64,000 nt of DNA from Neptunicella plasticusilytica (GTDB taxonomy: Bacteria; Pseudomonadota; Gammaproteobacteria; Enterobacterales; Alteromonadaceae). How positions within the stretch are numbered: position 1 is the stretch's first letter; each line of letters starts with the position of its first letter. Location: the NCBI RefSeq assembly GCF_047922965.1, contig NZ_CP150481.1:682001-746000 (forward strand), given 5' to 3'. The translations under genes were made by a program, and so were the position numbers. Positions 9,149 to 17,837 of this stretch are shown here, piece by piece. The notes beneath the pieces are model-generated. The model was not told where the DNA came from and did no database searches. It saw nothing but the letters and a program-made list of their open reading frames with translations.

Positions 9149-9472
9149 TCAAACACAATCCGCTACTCGACTACTTTCTATATTTTGTTGGCTTTTCAAC
9201 CAATTGATGTCGTAGTATGCGCCAAGCCAGTGAACAATTAAATGCTCGTTAGGATCCTCACAAGTGATATTTTTTAGCTTAGCAATAAATGCTTGCTTAC
9301 TCGTTAGATCAACGTCAGCCAACCTTTCTTGCCAAAATCTCATAACAGAATATTTTAGTTCAATGGAATCAAAATCTAATGTTTTAACGAAATCGCGTGC
9401 CACACTCGGCTTGTAACTCGCTACACGCCCAATGGTTGATAAGGTTTGGTCATCACGTTTTGTTAAATTCAT
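9149..9472 (-). CDS. Small protein of unknown function coupled to the nitrilase-domain gene, 107 aa
   Basis: I do not recognise this protein. It is mostly alpha-helical in appearance, has no signal peptide or membrane segment, and includes a Trp-rich C-terminal half (VHWLGAYYDINWL). Its ATG overlaps the stop of the 619-residue upstream gene by four bases (ATGA), so the two are almost certainly made together. The arrangement suggests an effector, inhibitor or partner subunit of the nitrilase-domain protein. The pair lies in an AT-rich patch next to toxin-antitoxin genes, unlike the metabolic genes on either side. Confidence 0.65.
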   Translation of the reverse strand: MNLTKRDDQTLSTIGRVASYKPSVARDFVKTLDFDSIELKYSVMRFWQERLADVDLTSKQAFIAKLKNITCEDPNEHLIVHWLGAYYDINWLKSQQNIESSRVADCV

Positions 9473-11328
9473 AAAATAGTTCCCTCGCTTTCCGCAGTCA
9501 GACTGAAATGACGTTTGTACGTTAAGAAAACTGAACCACCGTTATCACTGCGACAGTCAGCACTAATCTGTTCACAAAAATTAGACTTTAGCTCTAATAT
9601 GATAGCATGGCTTCCATCGTCCAATACTAATTCTTTTTCCCCTTCTAATTTATCTCTCCAAAGCGCTATCGTCCTACTCGTTATTTCATCCAAAACAAAG
9701 CCGCTAATTTTCGGTATGCTTCTTTTGGACATACCTAATGAAGTGACAGTTAGTACTGATGAACCCGGTTCTTCGGATAGTGTTGTAGCATGTCTACCAG
9801 GCCATCTAAATTTCTTTTGTGGACCATCAAATAACAATGCGACAATTAGATTGGGACCAACCGCCCTGATAGCTCTAGATACCGGCTCCTGTCTTGCAAG
9901 ATCTTCACAGATTAGCGTGCAAACACTAAACCAGTTCTCCCATTGAGTAAATACAACACGTCTGTCTTCGAGTGAGATTCCCTCCCAAAGAAGATCATTA
10001 GGGGCACCACCCAATTCTAAGCCAAGATCATATGTTCTCACTTGGTCTTGATCTAGTTGCCATCTGTGATGTTTTACCTGTTCATAGCCAATTCCATCTA
10101 GCGAAAATGACTTGCTCATTATACCGTGATTTTCATAACGGTGTGGAGGTACCAATACCGAACAATTTCGCTCTTCAAAATTCCGGGGTATATTTTTTGA
10201 GCTGTTGTTTTGTATGGTAATAGGTTTGTCTATTACTCCAGCTATGACTACCGGCTTATGAGGTATATTCATAAATTCAAGAGCATCATTAAGTTGCCTT
10301 AAGTAACTTTGGATACTGTCTGTCCTGAAAGTGGCCTCAGGGAATACTATTATATCAACGAAATTGGATGCAGCTTGCGCCTTTATTAACAGTGACTTAG
10401 TAACTTTAATCAGAAACTCGATATCTGGCTGTGGAGTGTATTTAAAATACTTTGCACCAACGGGAGTGTGAGGAGCGTTTTCTTTTAACTCAAATTGATT
10501 TGAGTGAACGTTGTAGGGATAAGGAATAATCAGAATGTTTAGATGAGATTTTGAATTGTGATCCGGGCTTGCCGAATCAATTCCGATATCGTTCCAAAAG
10601 GCAGTTACTTCTCCACTTATGAATGCTAAATGATGTGAGAGTGAATGCAGCGAGATACCTAAGGTTGGTGTAAGAGATTTGGGTAAAACTGAAACTCTAC
10701 TCGGACATATAGTTGAGAGTGATCTTCTTGAGGTTGTCCGTAACATTATATCCACAAGTGTCAAAACCACTTCGTCACATTTGGATGCAACTTCATTTGT
10801 ATTGGCACTATCAACGCCAAAACCAGCACAACACTCGTCACTAACACTTAATAGAAAAAGAACTTTGGATATAAATTCGTCATCATTTGAAAGATCCGCC
10901 ATAGTCTTAGAAAAATTCTCTGACGTAAAAATGCTTGAAATTAAGTTTCTGATCGGTATTGGTACTATTTTCTTATCGAGTATGATTGATTCAATATTGA
11001 GTTCTGAAAACGCACATTCGCAGATCGATTCGTCGAGCGCATTCTCTTGTTTTCCGATGTTTGCTTTCCAAGCGATAGCAAGGTTTTGTAGCGTTCGACC
11101 TTCAACACCATTTGCATAAATGGAGCTGACAGAACAATTTGAGGTTGTTGGAGAAATTAACTTTAAATAAGCCCCAGTTTCACTCAGGATTGCAGCACTG
11201 ACAGCAAAAGAGTTTGGTGGCCATGAAAGAAACTGAACCCAGTACTTTTTTGTATGAAATTTAGTTTTCGAATCAAGTCCAACATAAAGTGCTAGAGTTT
11301 CGAGAAGTGTCAATCCTTTATTTTTCAT
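9469..11328 (-). CDS. Carbon-nitrogen hydrolase (nitrilase-superfamily) domain protein of a putative defence locus, 619 aa
   Basis: The C-terminal half (about residues 265-550) has a nitrilase-superfamily layout with all three catalytic positions in order. The glutamate is in IIVFPEATF (E331), the lysine in QVKHHRWQ (K419) and the cysteine in CTLICEDLARQEP (C474). The later PGSSVLTVTSLGM stretch is also conserved-looking. The first about 260 residues are not a recognisable enzyme; they contain a WPPNSFAVSAAIL segment (residues 36-48) and DECCAGFGVDS (164-174). No reverse-transcriptase YxDD motif is present. Nitrilase domains are known at the C-terminus of some defence reverse transcriptases (DRT type 1), and the PGSSVLTVTS segment recalls those, but this is from memory. 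It is translationally coupled to the small gene at 9149-9472. Confidence 0.7.
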   Translation of the reverse strand: MKNKGLTLLETLALYVGLDSKTKFHTKKYWVQFLSWPPNSFAVSAAILSETGAYLKLISPTTSNCSVSSIYANGVEGRTLQNLAIAWKANIGKQENALDESICECAFSELNIESIILDKKIVPIPIRNLISSIFTSENFSKTMADLSNDDEFISKVLFLLSVSDECCAGFGVDSANTNEVASKCDEVVLTLVDIMLRTTSRRSLSTICPSRVSVLPKSLTPTLGISLHSLSHHLAFISGEVTAFWNDIGIDSASPDHNSKSHLNILIIPYPYNVHSNQFELKENAPHTPVGAKYFKYTPQPDIEFLIKVTKSLLIKAQAASNFVDIIVFPEATFRTDSIQSYLRQLNDALEFMNIPHKPVVIAGVIDKPITIQNNSSKNIPRNFEERNCSVLVPPHRYENHGIMSKSFSLDGIGYEQVKHHRWQLDQDQVRTYDLGLELGGAPNDLLWEGISLEDRRVVFTQWENWFSVCTLICEDLARQEPVSRAIRAVGPNLIVALLFDGPQKKFRWPGRHATTLSEEPGSSVLTVTSLGMSKRSIPKISGFVLDEITSRTIALWRDKLEGEKELVLDDGSHAIILELKSNFCEQISADCRSDNGGSVFLTYKRHFSLTAESEGTIL

Positions 11329-11785
11329 ACCTACAAGTTCTCATCCGTAATGTTGTATGTAACCCTCGCTTTATCTATCAGATTTTATGAGAGTGTTCCT
11401 ATTATTAGTCACTTATATTTAGGTGGTCATATTTATATTCGACATTCGACATTCCAACTATCGGTTATTTTCTTACTTCGATCAAATATTGCTCATGTAA
11501 TAATCTAAATACTAATTTCGGTAACAAATGAAAGGGGTCAAAGAAAATTGATTTTCGATAAACGTTTTTATTACCAAATCGTCTAGTTATTGAAGCCGCA
11601 CTATAAATAGTCAGGAATATCCATACTCTCATTTAAAATAAAAAGGTCAGATCCAAATTGACCGTTCGTTCGATATTGGTTCAAAGCAGTCTTCAAAAAT
11701 CATCATTCTTCCAATTCCAGAGCTGCCCACTGCACTCATTTATTTTCCGCCGCCGTATAATTCGAATGATCTTGGGTTTATAACG
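11329..11785. other. AT-rich intergenic region in the accessory patch
   Basis: No gene is seen over about 457 bases. It should hold the promoter of the nitrilase-domain gene near its left side. Small structures are a tandem CGACATT pair around 11440-11455 and an inverted repeat GGTCA-N9-TGACC at 11645-11663. Composition and lack of genes suggest decayed accessory DNA. Confidence 0.5.
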
Positions 11786-12073
11786 TTACTTTTTTCTAGA
11801 GGCTAATTTTTTATAAACTGCGTTTTTATCACGTTTGCCAACGGCGAGGACATATACAAATATTTCGTCATCAATGACTTCGTAAGCTAAACGATATCCA
11901 GCGGTACGTAACTTAATTTTGTAAACCGAGTCATAACCTTTTAATCTGGCTGATGGTACATGTGGGGATTCCAGGCGTTCAGCTAACTTTTTCTTAAATT
12001 GCCTACGAATTGGTTCACCTAATTTATCCCATTCTTTCTTGGCCACAGGAAGGAATTTTAACTTATAAGTCAT
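11786..12073 (-). CDS. RelE/StbE-type toxin of a type II toxin-antitoxin system, 95 aa
   Basis: This is a short basic protein of the RelE/ParE fold. Family features are the N-terminal YKLKFLPVAKKEWDKL helix, the SARLKGYDSVYKIKLRTAGYRL segment (the core strand with basic residues), VYVLAVGKRDK and a Lys-rich tail. RelE-type toxins usually cut mRNA in the ribosome. Its start lies inside the antitoxin's last codons (11-bp overlap), the normal antitoxin-first arrangement. It appears complete. Confidence 0.9.
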   Translation of the reverse strand: MTYKLKFLPVAKKEWDKLGEPIRRQFKKKLAERLESPHVPSARLKGYDSVYKIKLRTAGYRLAYEVIDDEIFVYVLAVGKRDKNAVYKKLASRKK

Positions 12074-12314
12074 CTAATGAAACTTCGATAGCATCGGATA
12101 AATCAGCACGGCGACTTTCGACAATTTTTCCCAACTCGTAGTCGTCTAATACGTCCATCATCCATTCATATGTTTCTGCCGGGACTAAGTAAGCTGTAGG
12201 TTTATTATGGTTTAATATCGCTATTGCAGAGCCATCAGCTTCGTTTAATAATGCTGTCGGATTTTTCTTTAATTCTGAAATGCTTGCTGAACAATCCGCC
12301 AATATCTGTTTCAT
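12063..12314 (-). CDS. RelB/StbD (Phd-like) antitoxin, 83 aa
   Basis: This is an acidic small protein. The N-terminal half (SISELKKNPTALLNEADGSA, then IAILNHNKPTAYLVPAETYEWM) is the Phd/YefM-like DNA-binding fold. The acidic C-terminal tail (LSDAIEVSLDDL) would wrap and neutralise the toxin. It precedes and overlaps the RelE-like toxin gene. An imperfect palindrome just upstream (12323-12348) fits the usual autorepression by the antitoxin and toxin-antitoxin complex. Confidence 0.9.
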   Translation of the reverse strand: MKQILADCSASISELKKNPTALLNEADGSAIAILNHNKPTAYLVPAETYEWMMDVLDDYELGKIVESRRADLSDAIEVSLDDL

Positions 12315-12322
12315 ATATCACC

Positions 12323-12348
12323 AATAAGTATTAAATTAAGTGCTTATT
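12323..12348 (-). promoter_or_regulatory. Probable autoregulatory operator of the toxin-antitoxin operon
   Basis: An imperfect palindrome with arms AATAAG (12323-12328) and CTTATT (12343-12348), plus partial TTAA pairing inside, lies 9-34 bases upstream of the antitoxin start. Type II antitoxins normally bind such sites. No experimental support. Confidence 0.45.
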
Positions 12349-12406
12349 TTAGGCCTTAATTGAGCATGAAGCTAGATGTTAATTGTGTTGATATAGGGCC
12401 AAACAC

Positions 12407-12601
12407 TCACACCGTTCCGGCTCTAGTTCGAGCCATAACTTTGATCGACTCCATATTCAGCACACCACCATCTCCACTCGCGATACCTTTATTGATCGCA
12501 GTCTGGAGGGCTCGCAACTTTAATTTTGCGTGTTCCTTTGTCGATTTTGTTTCTGTCTTACTGATTCTTTTCATCAAGTCTTCTTTATCAGGTAGATCCA
12601 C
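12407..12601 (-). pseudogene. ParD-like antitoxin remnant, about 64 aa
   Basis: The C-terminal half (LRALQTAINKGIASGDGGVLNMESIKVMAR) resembles the toxin-binding tail of ParD-family antitoxins, which often reads SG...D.D.IK..AR. The usual ribbon-helix-helix N-terminus is not visible. The frame begins at a GTG, with an internal ATG at 12574 as an alternative; upstream in-frame codons run to a stop at 12632-12634 without another ATG. No ParE toxin gene lies downstream. It is probably a decayed or orphan antitoxin, though a short functional orphan is possible. Confidence 0.35.
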
Positions 12602-12627
12602 TAATGATTTTAGCCAATATGGTATTT

Positions 12628-13893
12628 TTACTCATGCAAATCTGGCACTGTCCACGGCATCCATTTTTTTACACTGGTATCAAACTGGCCATCGGTTTTT
12701 AATACTTGGGTATCGGCGCTTTTATCATCCAGTAAAAAGCGGCTGAGGTAGGCATTCAGTTCGGGGAGTTGGGCGTCGGGGTATTGGCAGTGTTTATGGC
12801 CGCCTAACTGGGATACGCCCATATTTTGTGGTACGCCCAAAGCTTGCCAGATGCTGTGCGCGACTTTGGCGGTTAAAAAGGTGCTGGCATTGCCCAGCCA
12901 TTCCATTGAGGTGTTTTCGATTACCAATAAACCGCGCGGGGCGATTAATCCCATTAGCTGGTGATGATCTACCGGGATTTTATTGGTCTGGCCGCTGAAC
13001 TGTTTAAAGTTGTCACGAAACCAGACGTTTTCGGTAACGATTTGTTGTTGGGTTTGCACATTTTGTCCGGCGGCTTGTTGGGCATCGGAAGTACGCCAGC
13101 TGGCGGAACCACCGGAGCCGGATTCCTGGGCTATGGTTAGCGCAATACGTTCATCAAACGCCCCCGCCACAATGGCGCCTTTGCCGTTGCGGGAACAGCC
13201 GGTTACGCCAATATGGGTTGCATCAATTTGGCTTTGACCCGATTCGGCCAATACATCGATAATGCGACTAATGCCCCAGCTCCAGGCAATCATGGCGCTG
13301 GCAGAGTGATCGGCACCATAAAGTTGATAAAACTTGCCCTTGCCCCGTGAGCCGGTGTCTTTTTGTTCGCCAATCTCGTTATTATTAAACTCAATCACTG
13401 CAACGCCGGCTTTATCTAGCGCTTCTTTATTCAGGCAAAACCAGCCAATCGAAATCATCGCCGGATAAGGGGCTTGCCCGTGGGTGGGGTAATGCACTTT
13501 GGCAGTGAATTCTATATTTTGCTGTAAATGACTGGCCTTGACGCTGAGCAGTTCGCCTTCTAATGAGCCGCTGACCTTTTTCGGTCGGGGCGGCTTTTCA
13601 CCCAGTTCATATTGTTCGAACAGGGCGCGGCTATGGGCGCGAACACAGGGCCATTGGTCTATGTGGCTGATGGGTTGACCATTGCCCTGTAAAAAGGGAT
13701 TGGGCAATTCAGCCACTGTCGGCAGCTGTTCAACCGGTTTAAAGCGGGATAGCTCGCATTGGTGAATCGTGGTTTCGGTCAATGCTGTGGAATTACTTTG
13801 CGGGGCGTCACTCGCCCAAGCCTCATTGATACTGGTTACCAGAACGAAAGCGGTTAATAGACGCGTTAAAATATATAGATGATGCATAAACAA
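12628..13893 (-). CDS. Carbohydrate esterase family 15 glucuronoyl methylesterase, exported, 421 aa
   Basis: CE15 enzymes cleave the ester between 4-O-methyl-glucuronic acid on xylan and lignin alcohols. The diagnostic motif GCSRNGKGA contains the catalytic serine and oxyanion arginine. The following ALTIAQESGSGGSASWR holds the family-typical glutamate and substrate-contact residues, and GGHKHCQYP near the C-terminus carries the catalytic histidine. An N-terminal hydrophobic signal (LLTAFVLVTSINEAWA) predicts export. It lies a few kilobases from GH10 and GH43 genes, consistent with glucuronoxylan breakdown, but on its own transcription unit. Confidence 0.92.
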   Translation of the reverse strand: MFMHHLYILTRLLTAFVLVTSINEAWASDAPQSNSTALTETTIHQCELSRFKPVEQLPTVAELPNPFLQGNGQPISHIDQWPCVRAHSRALFEQYELGEKPPRPKKVSGSLEGELLSVKASHLQQNIEFTAKVHYPTHGQAPYPAMISIGWFCLNKEALDKAGVAVIEFNNNEIGEQKDTGSRGKGKFYQLYGADHSASAMIAWSWGISRIIDVLAESGQSQIDATHIGVTGCSRNGKGAIVAGAFDERIALTIAQESGSGGSASWRTSDAQQAAGQNVQTQQQIVTENVWFRDNFKQFSGQTNKIPVDHHQLMGLIAPRGLLVIENTSMEWLGNASTFLTAKVAHSIWQALGVPQNMGVSQLGGHKHCQYPDAQLPELNAYLSRFLLDDKSADTQVLKTDGQFDTSVKKWMPWTVPDLHE

Positions 13894-14121
13894 ACATCCT
13901 CCTTAATTTTTGTTGTCGTTAGTGTGCGTTGAGAAGTCTGCTTGTCCTATGGCAAATTCTGGTTTTGGCGTTGTTATATTTTTAACCGCTACCCGGCTGC
14001 GTGCTCTGCAGCCCGGAAAGTTGATAGTATTTGCGCAAAAAGCAACAGGATTATGGCTAGTATTTATTTTGAGCATATTTTAAGCTGAAACTGCATTTTT
14101 TATTAAAATCAAGGGATTGCT

Positions 14122-14670
14122 ATGCGCCGACCTATGTTTTCCTGCCGTTTGGCACTTTACTCTTTAACTGTATTCAGCCTGATGTTTAGCGGGATGACAT
14201 ACTCCGCGGAACCCTTGTCGTTGCAACACCGCTTTAAACTGGAGGAAGTGCAGTGGATTAAGCAAAAGGGGAGCGCGACATTGAGCGGTAAAGCCTTTAT
14301 CCGTTTAGAGGATGGCAGCTATAAGGGATGCGCAGGATTTAATATCGAATTGTTGCCGGTCACTCCTTATTCCAGTGAGCGTATCTTTAAGACCTATGGC
14401 AGCAACCAACAGGGGCAAATCTTGCTGTCACAAAACCCACCCTCTTTTACACCGGACGCCAAGGCTTATCATGAAATGGAGATTATTTCCCAGTGCGATC
14501 AAAACGGAGAGTTTCATTTCAACAATATTAAGGCCGGTGAATTTTATGTGATGGCTTTTATTATCTGGGAAGAGCAACAGCACGGAAAAAACCTGAAAAA
14601 GGGCGGGGGCGTGATGCATTATATCCGTTTGCAGGATCACCAGCCGCAACATATTCTGATGAAGTACTAA
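14122..14670 (+). CDS. Exported protein with a carboxypeptidase-regulatory-like beta domain, unknown function, 182 aa
   Basis: A signal peptide (LALYSLTVFSLMFSGMTYSA) precedes one beta-rich domain. The pattern GSATLSGKAFIRLEDGSYKGCAG near the start, CDQNGEFHFNNIKAGEFYVMAF later and the closing strand resemble carboxypeptidase-regulatory/SdrB-like beta-sandwich domains, which are binding or structural modules, not enzymes. Two cysteines (in KGCAG and SQCDQ) could form a disulfide. It is divergent from the CE15 gene and about 150 bases before a DUF3392-like gene. No specific role can be given. Confidence 0.6.
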   Translation: MRRPMFSCRLALYSLTVFSLMFSGMTYSAEPLSLQHRFKLEEVQWIKQKGSATLSGKAFIRLEDGSYKGCAGFNIELLPVTPYSSERIFKTYGSNQQGQILLSQNPPSFTPDAKAYHEMEIISQCDQNGEFHFNNIKAGEFYVMAFIIWEEQQHGKNLKKGGGVMHYIRLQDHQPQHILMKY

Positions 14671-14824
14671 GTTGTTGAGTTGAGAATTGCTGCTGGCCGG
14701 ATATTGATTTGGCAAATCTCTGCTGCGTTTTATGCAGGAATTATTTACACTGTCAGTACTTTATTAGTTCTCAATCTCCCATGATTGGCGATATTGAGGC
14801 AAGCCGTTAATCAAGTGAGTCGTA

Positions 14825-15157
14825 ATGGAAGTTTTGCAGTCTTTTTTATGGCAATTAACCCGCTGGATGCAGCCCTACTATGGTGAAATCGCCTTAACCA
14901 TTCTTGCCACTGTGCTGGTGGTATATGGTGATGTGTTAAATAAGCACATCAAGCGTATGTTAAGTCCTTATCATTTTATTATCCGTACCATTGTATTTGT
15001 GCTGGTGTGCGCCTTTGGTTATGGATTGTTGATGGTGTTTACCACCCCATTGGTCAAACAGATTTTGCTGATGATCCCCGGCCTATACCGGGGACTGGTG
15101 ATTGTCGGTATTTTCCTGTTGCTGGGATATTTAGCCGAACATCGACGTTATATCTAG
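14825..15157 (+). CDS. DUF3392-like small inner-membrane protein, 110 aa
   Basis: Three hydrophobic segments are visible (about residues 20-36, 53-72 and 84-103), with basic loops such as NKHIKRML. The sequence resembles the uncharacterised DUF3392 family of gammaproteobacteria. Its 3' end overlaps the convergent azoreductase gene by 27 bases. Function unknown. Confidence 0.75.
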   Translation: MEVLQSFLWQLTRWMQPYYGEIALTILATVLVVYGDVLNKHIKRMLSPYHFIIRTIVFVLVCAFGYGLLMVFTTPLVKQILLMIPGLYRGLVIVGIFLLLGYLAEHRRYI

Positions 15158-15832
15158 AGCCTGTTTATCTTTGCCGCAGAGCAACTCTGCCAGCCTTGCT
15201 GTATTGGCAAATGCCGTTTCGACGGACTGCTGATGCCGTTGGTCGCCAAATTCCTGATATTCCGCTCTGACTTCGTGAAAGGATTCCGTGCCAAGATAAT
15301 GTCCCAGAGTGCGAACATGGGGTGATAAATGATTCATATGTTCGCGGATACCGCCTTTTTCAAAGCCAAATTCGCCAGTCGATGTGAGTAACACCATTTG
15401 CTTGCCCGACAAGATAGGTTCGAGCGGGAAGTCGCCCCGTTTCAAATCAAAACTAAAGGTTTTGTTCACTCTAATCACCTGATCAAACCAGGCTTTAAGA
15501 GAGGCGGGCATACCGTAGTTGTACATGGGGGACGAGATAAGTATCAGGTCTGCCTGTGTGAGCTCGTCGATCAGGGTATCGGACAGGGACAATAGCTTAT
15601 GTTGCGCGTCACTGCGTTTATTTTCGGGGGTAAACACCGCACTTAGCCAGTCCTGATCGATAAAGCCGACCGGTTGCTTAGCTAAATCTCTATGAATAAC
15701 TTTTACTTGATTATCAAATTGCTGCCATTGCTGAATAAAAGTGTTGGCCAGAGATTTGGAAATGGAAGTGTGTTTGTTGCTGCTAGTGTCAGCTTGCCTT
15801 ACGCTGGCGTCAATTCTAAGTATGGTCGTCAC
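15131..15832 (-). CDS. azoR: FMN-dependent NADH-azoreductase (AzoR-like)
   Basis: This is a flavodoxin-fold NAD(P)H:quinone/azo reductase. The N-terminal TTILRIDASVR strand with the phosphate-binding Ser-rich loop (SSNKHTSISKSL), the SSPMYNYGMPASLKAWFDQV FMN/NADH segment and LLTSTGEFG are typical. The chosen start is a GTG at 15832 because AGAGGA lies seven bases upstream. An in-frame ATG at 15850 adds six residues but has no ribosome site. It is divergent from a LysR gene; such pairs usually mean the LysR protein controls the reductase in response to quinones or electrophiles. Confidence 0.88.
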   Translation of the reverse strand: MTTILRIDASVRQADTSSNKHTSISKSLANTFIQQWQQFDNQVKVIHRDLAKQPVGFIDQDWLSAVFTPENKRSDAQHKLLSLSDTLIDELTQADLILISSPMYNYGMPASLKAWFDQVIRVNKTFSFDLKRGDFPLEPILSGKQMVLLTSTGEFGFEKGGIREHMNHLSPHVRTLGHYLGTESFHEVRAEYQEFGDQRHQQSVETAFANTARLAELLCGKDKQALDITSMFG

Positions 15833-15910
15833 GCTGTTTTCCTCTATCATTGTTGTGAGTGATCATTTTCCTTTTCAGTGGGTATATTGACAAAGGATAA
15901 TAATTTTCTT

Positions 15911-15933
15911 ATAGATGAGATTATTTCATCTAT
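15911..15933. promoter_or_regulatory. LysR-type operator between azoR and its divergent regulator
   Basis: A perfect inverted repeat ATAGATGA-N7-TCATCTAT contains the classic LysR T-N11-A core (TGA-N7-TCA). It sits 11 bases before the LysR start and about 80 bases upstream of azoR, the right place for autoregulation and divergent control. Confidence 0.7.
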
Positions 15934-15944
15934 GAGTTGCTGGT

Positions 15945-16808
15945 ATGTATTATTCACTTAACGCGATTCGAGCATTTGATTTAGCTGCCAAGCACAAGAG
16001 TTTTAAGCAGGCAGCAGATCAACTGAACGTGACACCTACCGCCATTTCCCATCAAATAAGACGGCTTGAAGAAATTCTGGGTAGCAGTTTATTTAAACGG
16101 AAAATTCGGGCGGTTGAATTAACTGACGCGGGCAAAAAGCTGGCAAGTGTTACCACGTCCAGTCTGAATGAACTGGATGATGTGCTGGATGAAATCAGGC
16201 TCAACCAGCAAAAATTAACCATCAGCACCACATCATCTTTTGCATCACTATGTTTGATACCCATAGTTAATCTGTTTCTCGACAATCATCCTGAAATCGA
16301 TCTGTCGTTACGCACAACTGAAGATCTGGAAAGAATGAAAAAAGACGACAATATCGATTTAGCGATTCGTTTTGGCGATTTAACCGGGGTTGAGCAGCAA
16401 CATATTCTGCTGTCTGATCCGGTTGATATTTATGCCGCAAGCTCGTTTCCGGCGGAATTGGCTAATCTGGCCGGACAGAACTTGCTGGAAACCCAATGGA
16501 AAAACACCGGTTTGCCTACCGTCTCGTGGCGAGATTGGGTGAATGAAACTGACCAAAAAGGGGTAATAAGGCAGTTCGAGCAGGAACATCAGGTTATTCA
16601 CGCTGCGCTGGCTGGACAGGGGCTGGCGTTAGTCAGCTCGCTACTGGTGAGAAACTTTGTGCGGGAAGGGTGGCTTAAACCTGTTACTGTAAAGGATATT
16701 CAGCCACAAAGTCCGTCGCTTGGATACTACCTGGTCTATCCGCAAAACATCCAGCCAAATGGCAGAGTTGAACACTTTGTCCGCTGGTTAACGGCTGCCC
16801 TAGTTTAA
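15945..16808 (+). CDS. LysR-family transcriptional regulator, 287 aa
   Basis: The N-terminal winged helix-turn-helix (LNAIRAFDLAAKHKSFKQAA, then LNVTPTAISHQIRRLEE) is a textbook LysR domain of the GcvA-like branch. A substrate-binding domain fills residues about 90-285. It is divergent from azoR, and a perfect T-N11-A operator lies between them, so it probably regulates azoR and itself. The inducer is not evident. Confidence 0.93.
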   Translation: MYYSLNAIRAFDLAAKHKSFKQAADQLNVTPTAISHQIRRLEEILGSSLFKRKIRAVELTDAGKKLASVTTSSLNELDDVLDEIRLNQQKLTISTTSSFASLCLIPIVNLFLDNHPEIDLSLRTTEDLERMKKDDNIDLAIRFGDLTGVEQQHILLSDPVDIYAASSFPAELANLAGQNLLETQWKNTGLPTVSWRDWVNETDQKGVIRQFEQEHQVIHAALAGQGLALVSSLLVRNFVREGWLKPVTVKDIQPQSPSLGYYLVYPQNIQPNGRVEHFVRWLTAALV

Positions 16809-16893
16809 ATAAGCTTTAATTCATATTTGTAAGCATTTGAATTATAGTCATAATTTATATTCAAACGACACTTCTTATCCAGAGTTTAGGTTA

Positions 16894-17739
16894 ATGATGT
16901 TAATTCGACTTAGTTTGATGTTTTTTATCCCGACACTAGTGTTACTGTCTTGTAGCCAGAAAGAAGCGACAAAATCGGACTGGCAAAAACCGGCAACCAC
17001 TACTATCAGTTGCGATGACTATGCGTTGCAGCATACGCCCAGCGGGATGTTATTCAACAATGTCTGGAATAAAGACGCGGCAAAATCCTTTGATTGGCGG
17101 CAGTGTCTGGAAAAGAGCAAATCAGAAGAAGTGTATGGCTGGTCCTGGAAGTGGCCAAGCGACAGCGACACAATTTATGCCTACCCACAAATCAAACTCG
17201 GCACGTCTCCCTGGGCACCCACGCCCGCCGATAAAGGCGATTTTCCGTTGAATTATGCCAACTTAAAACGCCTGCTAATCAGTCACAAACTCGAGGTGTC
17301 GGGCAATAGCGAGCATAATGTCGCGACATCGATGTGGCTAACCAATTCGGCCAATATCGGAGCCGAGCCAAATCCCGCAACCATAGTGGCGGAACTGATG
17401 ATATGGAGTTACACCACGCCCAATCATATGGATCCTGCCGGTCGTTATCAGGGTGACGTCAATGTTGATCAGCAACAGTGGGAAGTGTGGGCTGACAATA
17501 ATTGGGGAGATGTATCCGGGCAACATAATAATCACTGGATCTACCTCACCTTTCGGGCAAAAAAGCGCGCTTTAGCCTCCAAGTTTGATGTTATTCCCCT
17601 GGTACAATATGCGGTAGAACATCAGTTGCTCCCCCAGACGTTTTATATTGCCGATATTGAGCTGGGAACCGAAATAATGAGCGGTTCAGGTTTGGTCTGG
17701 CTTAAGTCGTTTGATATTTCAATCGATAAGAAACAATAA
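16894..17739 (+). CDS. Glycoside hydrolase family 12 endo-beta-glucanase/xyloglucanase, lipoprotein
   Basis: GH12 signatures are visible: FNNVWNKDAAKSFDWRQC near the start, AELMIWSY with the catalytic nucleophile glutamate, and DIELGTEIMSGSG near the C-terminus with the acid/base glutamate. A jelly-roll fold is expected. The ATG at 16894 follows TTTAGG closely and opens a lipoprotein signal ending in LVLLSC, so this start is preferred over an upstream ATG at 16837 that would bury the signal. It would cut beta-1,4-glucan or xyloglucan at the cell surface or in the periplasm. Confidence 0.87.
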   Translation: MMLIRLSLMFFIPTLVLLSCSQKEATKSDWQKPATTTISCDDYALQHTPSGMLFNNVWNKDAAKSFDWRQCLEKSKSEEVYGWSWKWPSDSDTIYAYPQIKLGTSPWAPTPADKGDFPLNYANLKRLLISHKLEVSGNSEHNVATSMWLTNSANIGAEPNPATIVAELMIWSYTTPNHMDPAGRYQGDVNVDQQQWEVWADNNWGDVSGQHNNHWIYLTFRAKKRALASKFDVIPLVQYAVEHQLLPQTFYIADIELGTEIMSGSGLVWLKSFDISIDKKQ

Positions 17740-17837
17740 TTTTATTCCGGGTTTTAAACCTTTGTACAACAGTTTGCGACAGAGTTATCTGACATAGCTA
17801 TTTGCCAATATGGCCATTGACGAAAACAAGGATTCCT

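Noticed and set aside
9469..11328. Reverse-transcriptase-nitrilase fusion (DRT type 1)
   Set aside because: The N-terminal region lacks any YxDD-like catalytic motif or other reverse-transcriptase blocks.
12360..12746. 128-codon plus-strand open frame
   Set aside because: It overlaps the ParD-like remnant and the end of the CE15 gene on the other strand, has no domain or signal and its sequence looks like antisense reading.
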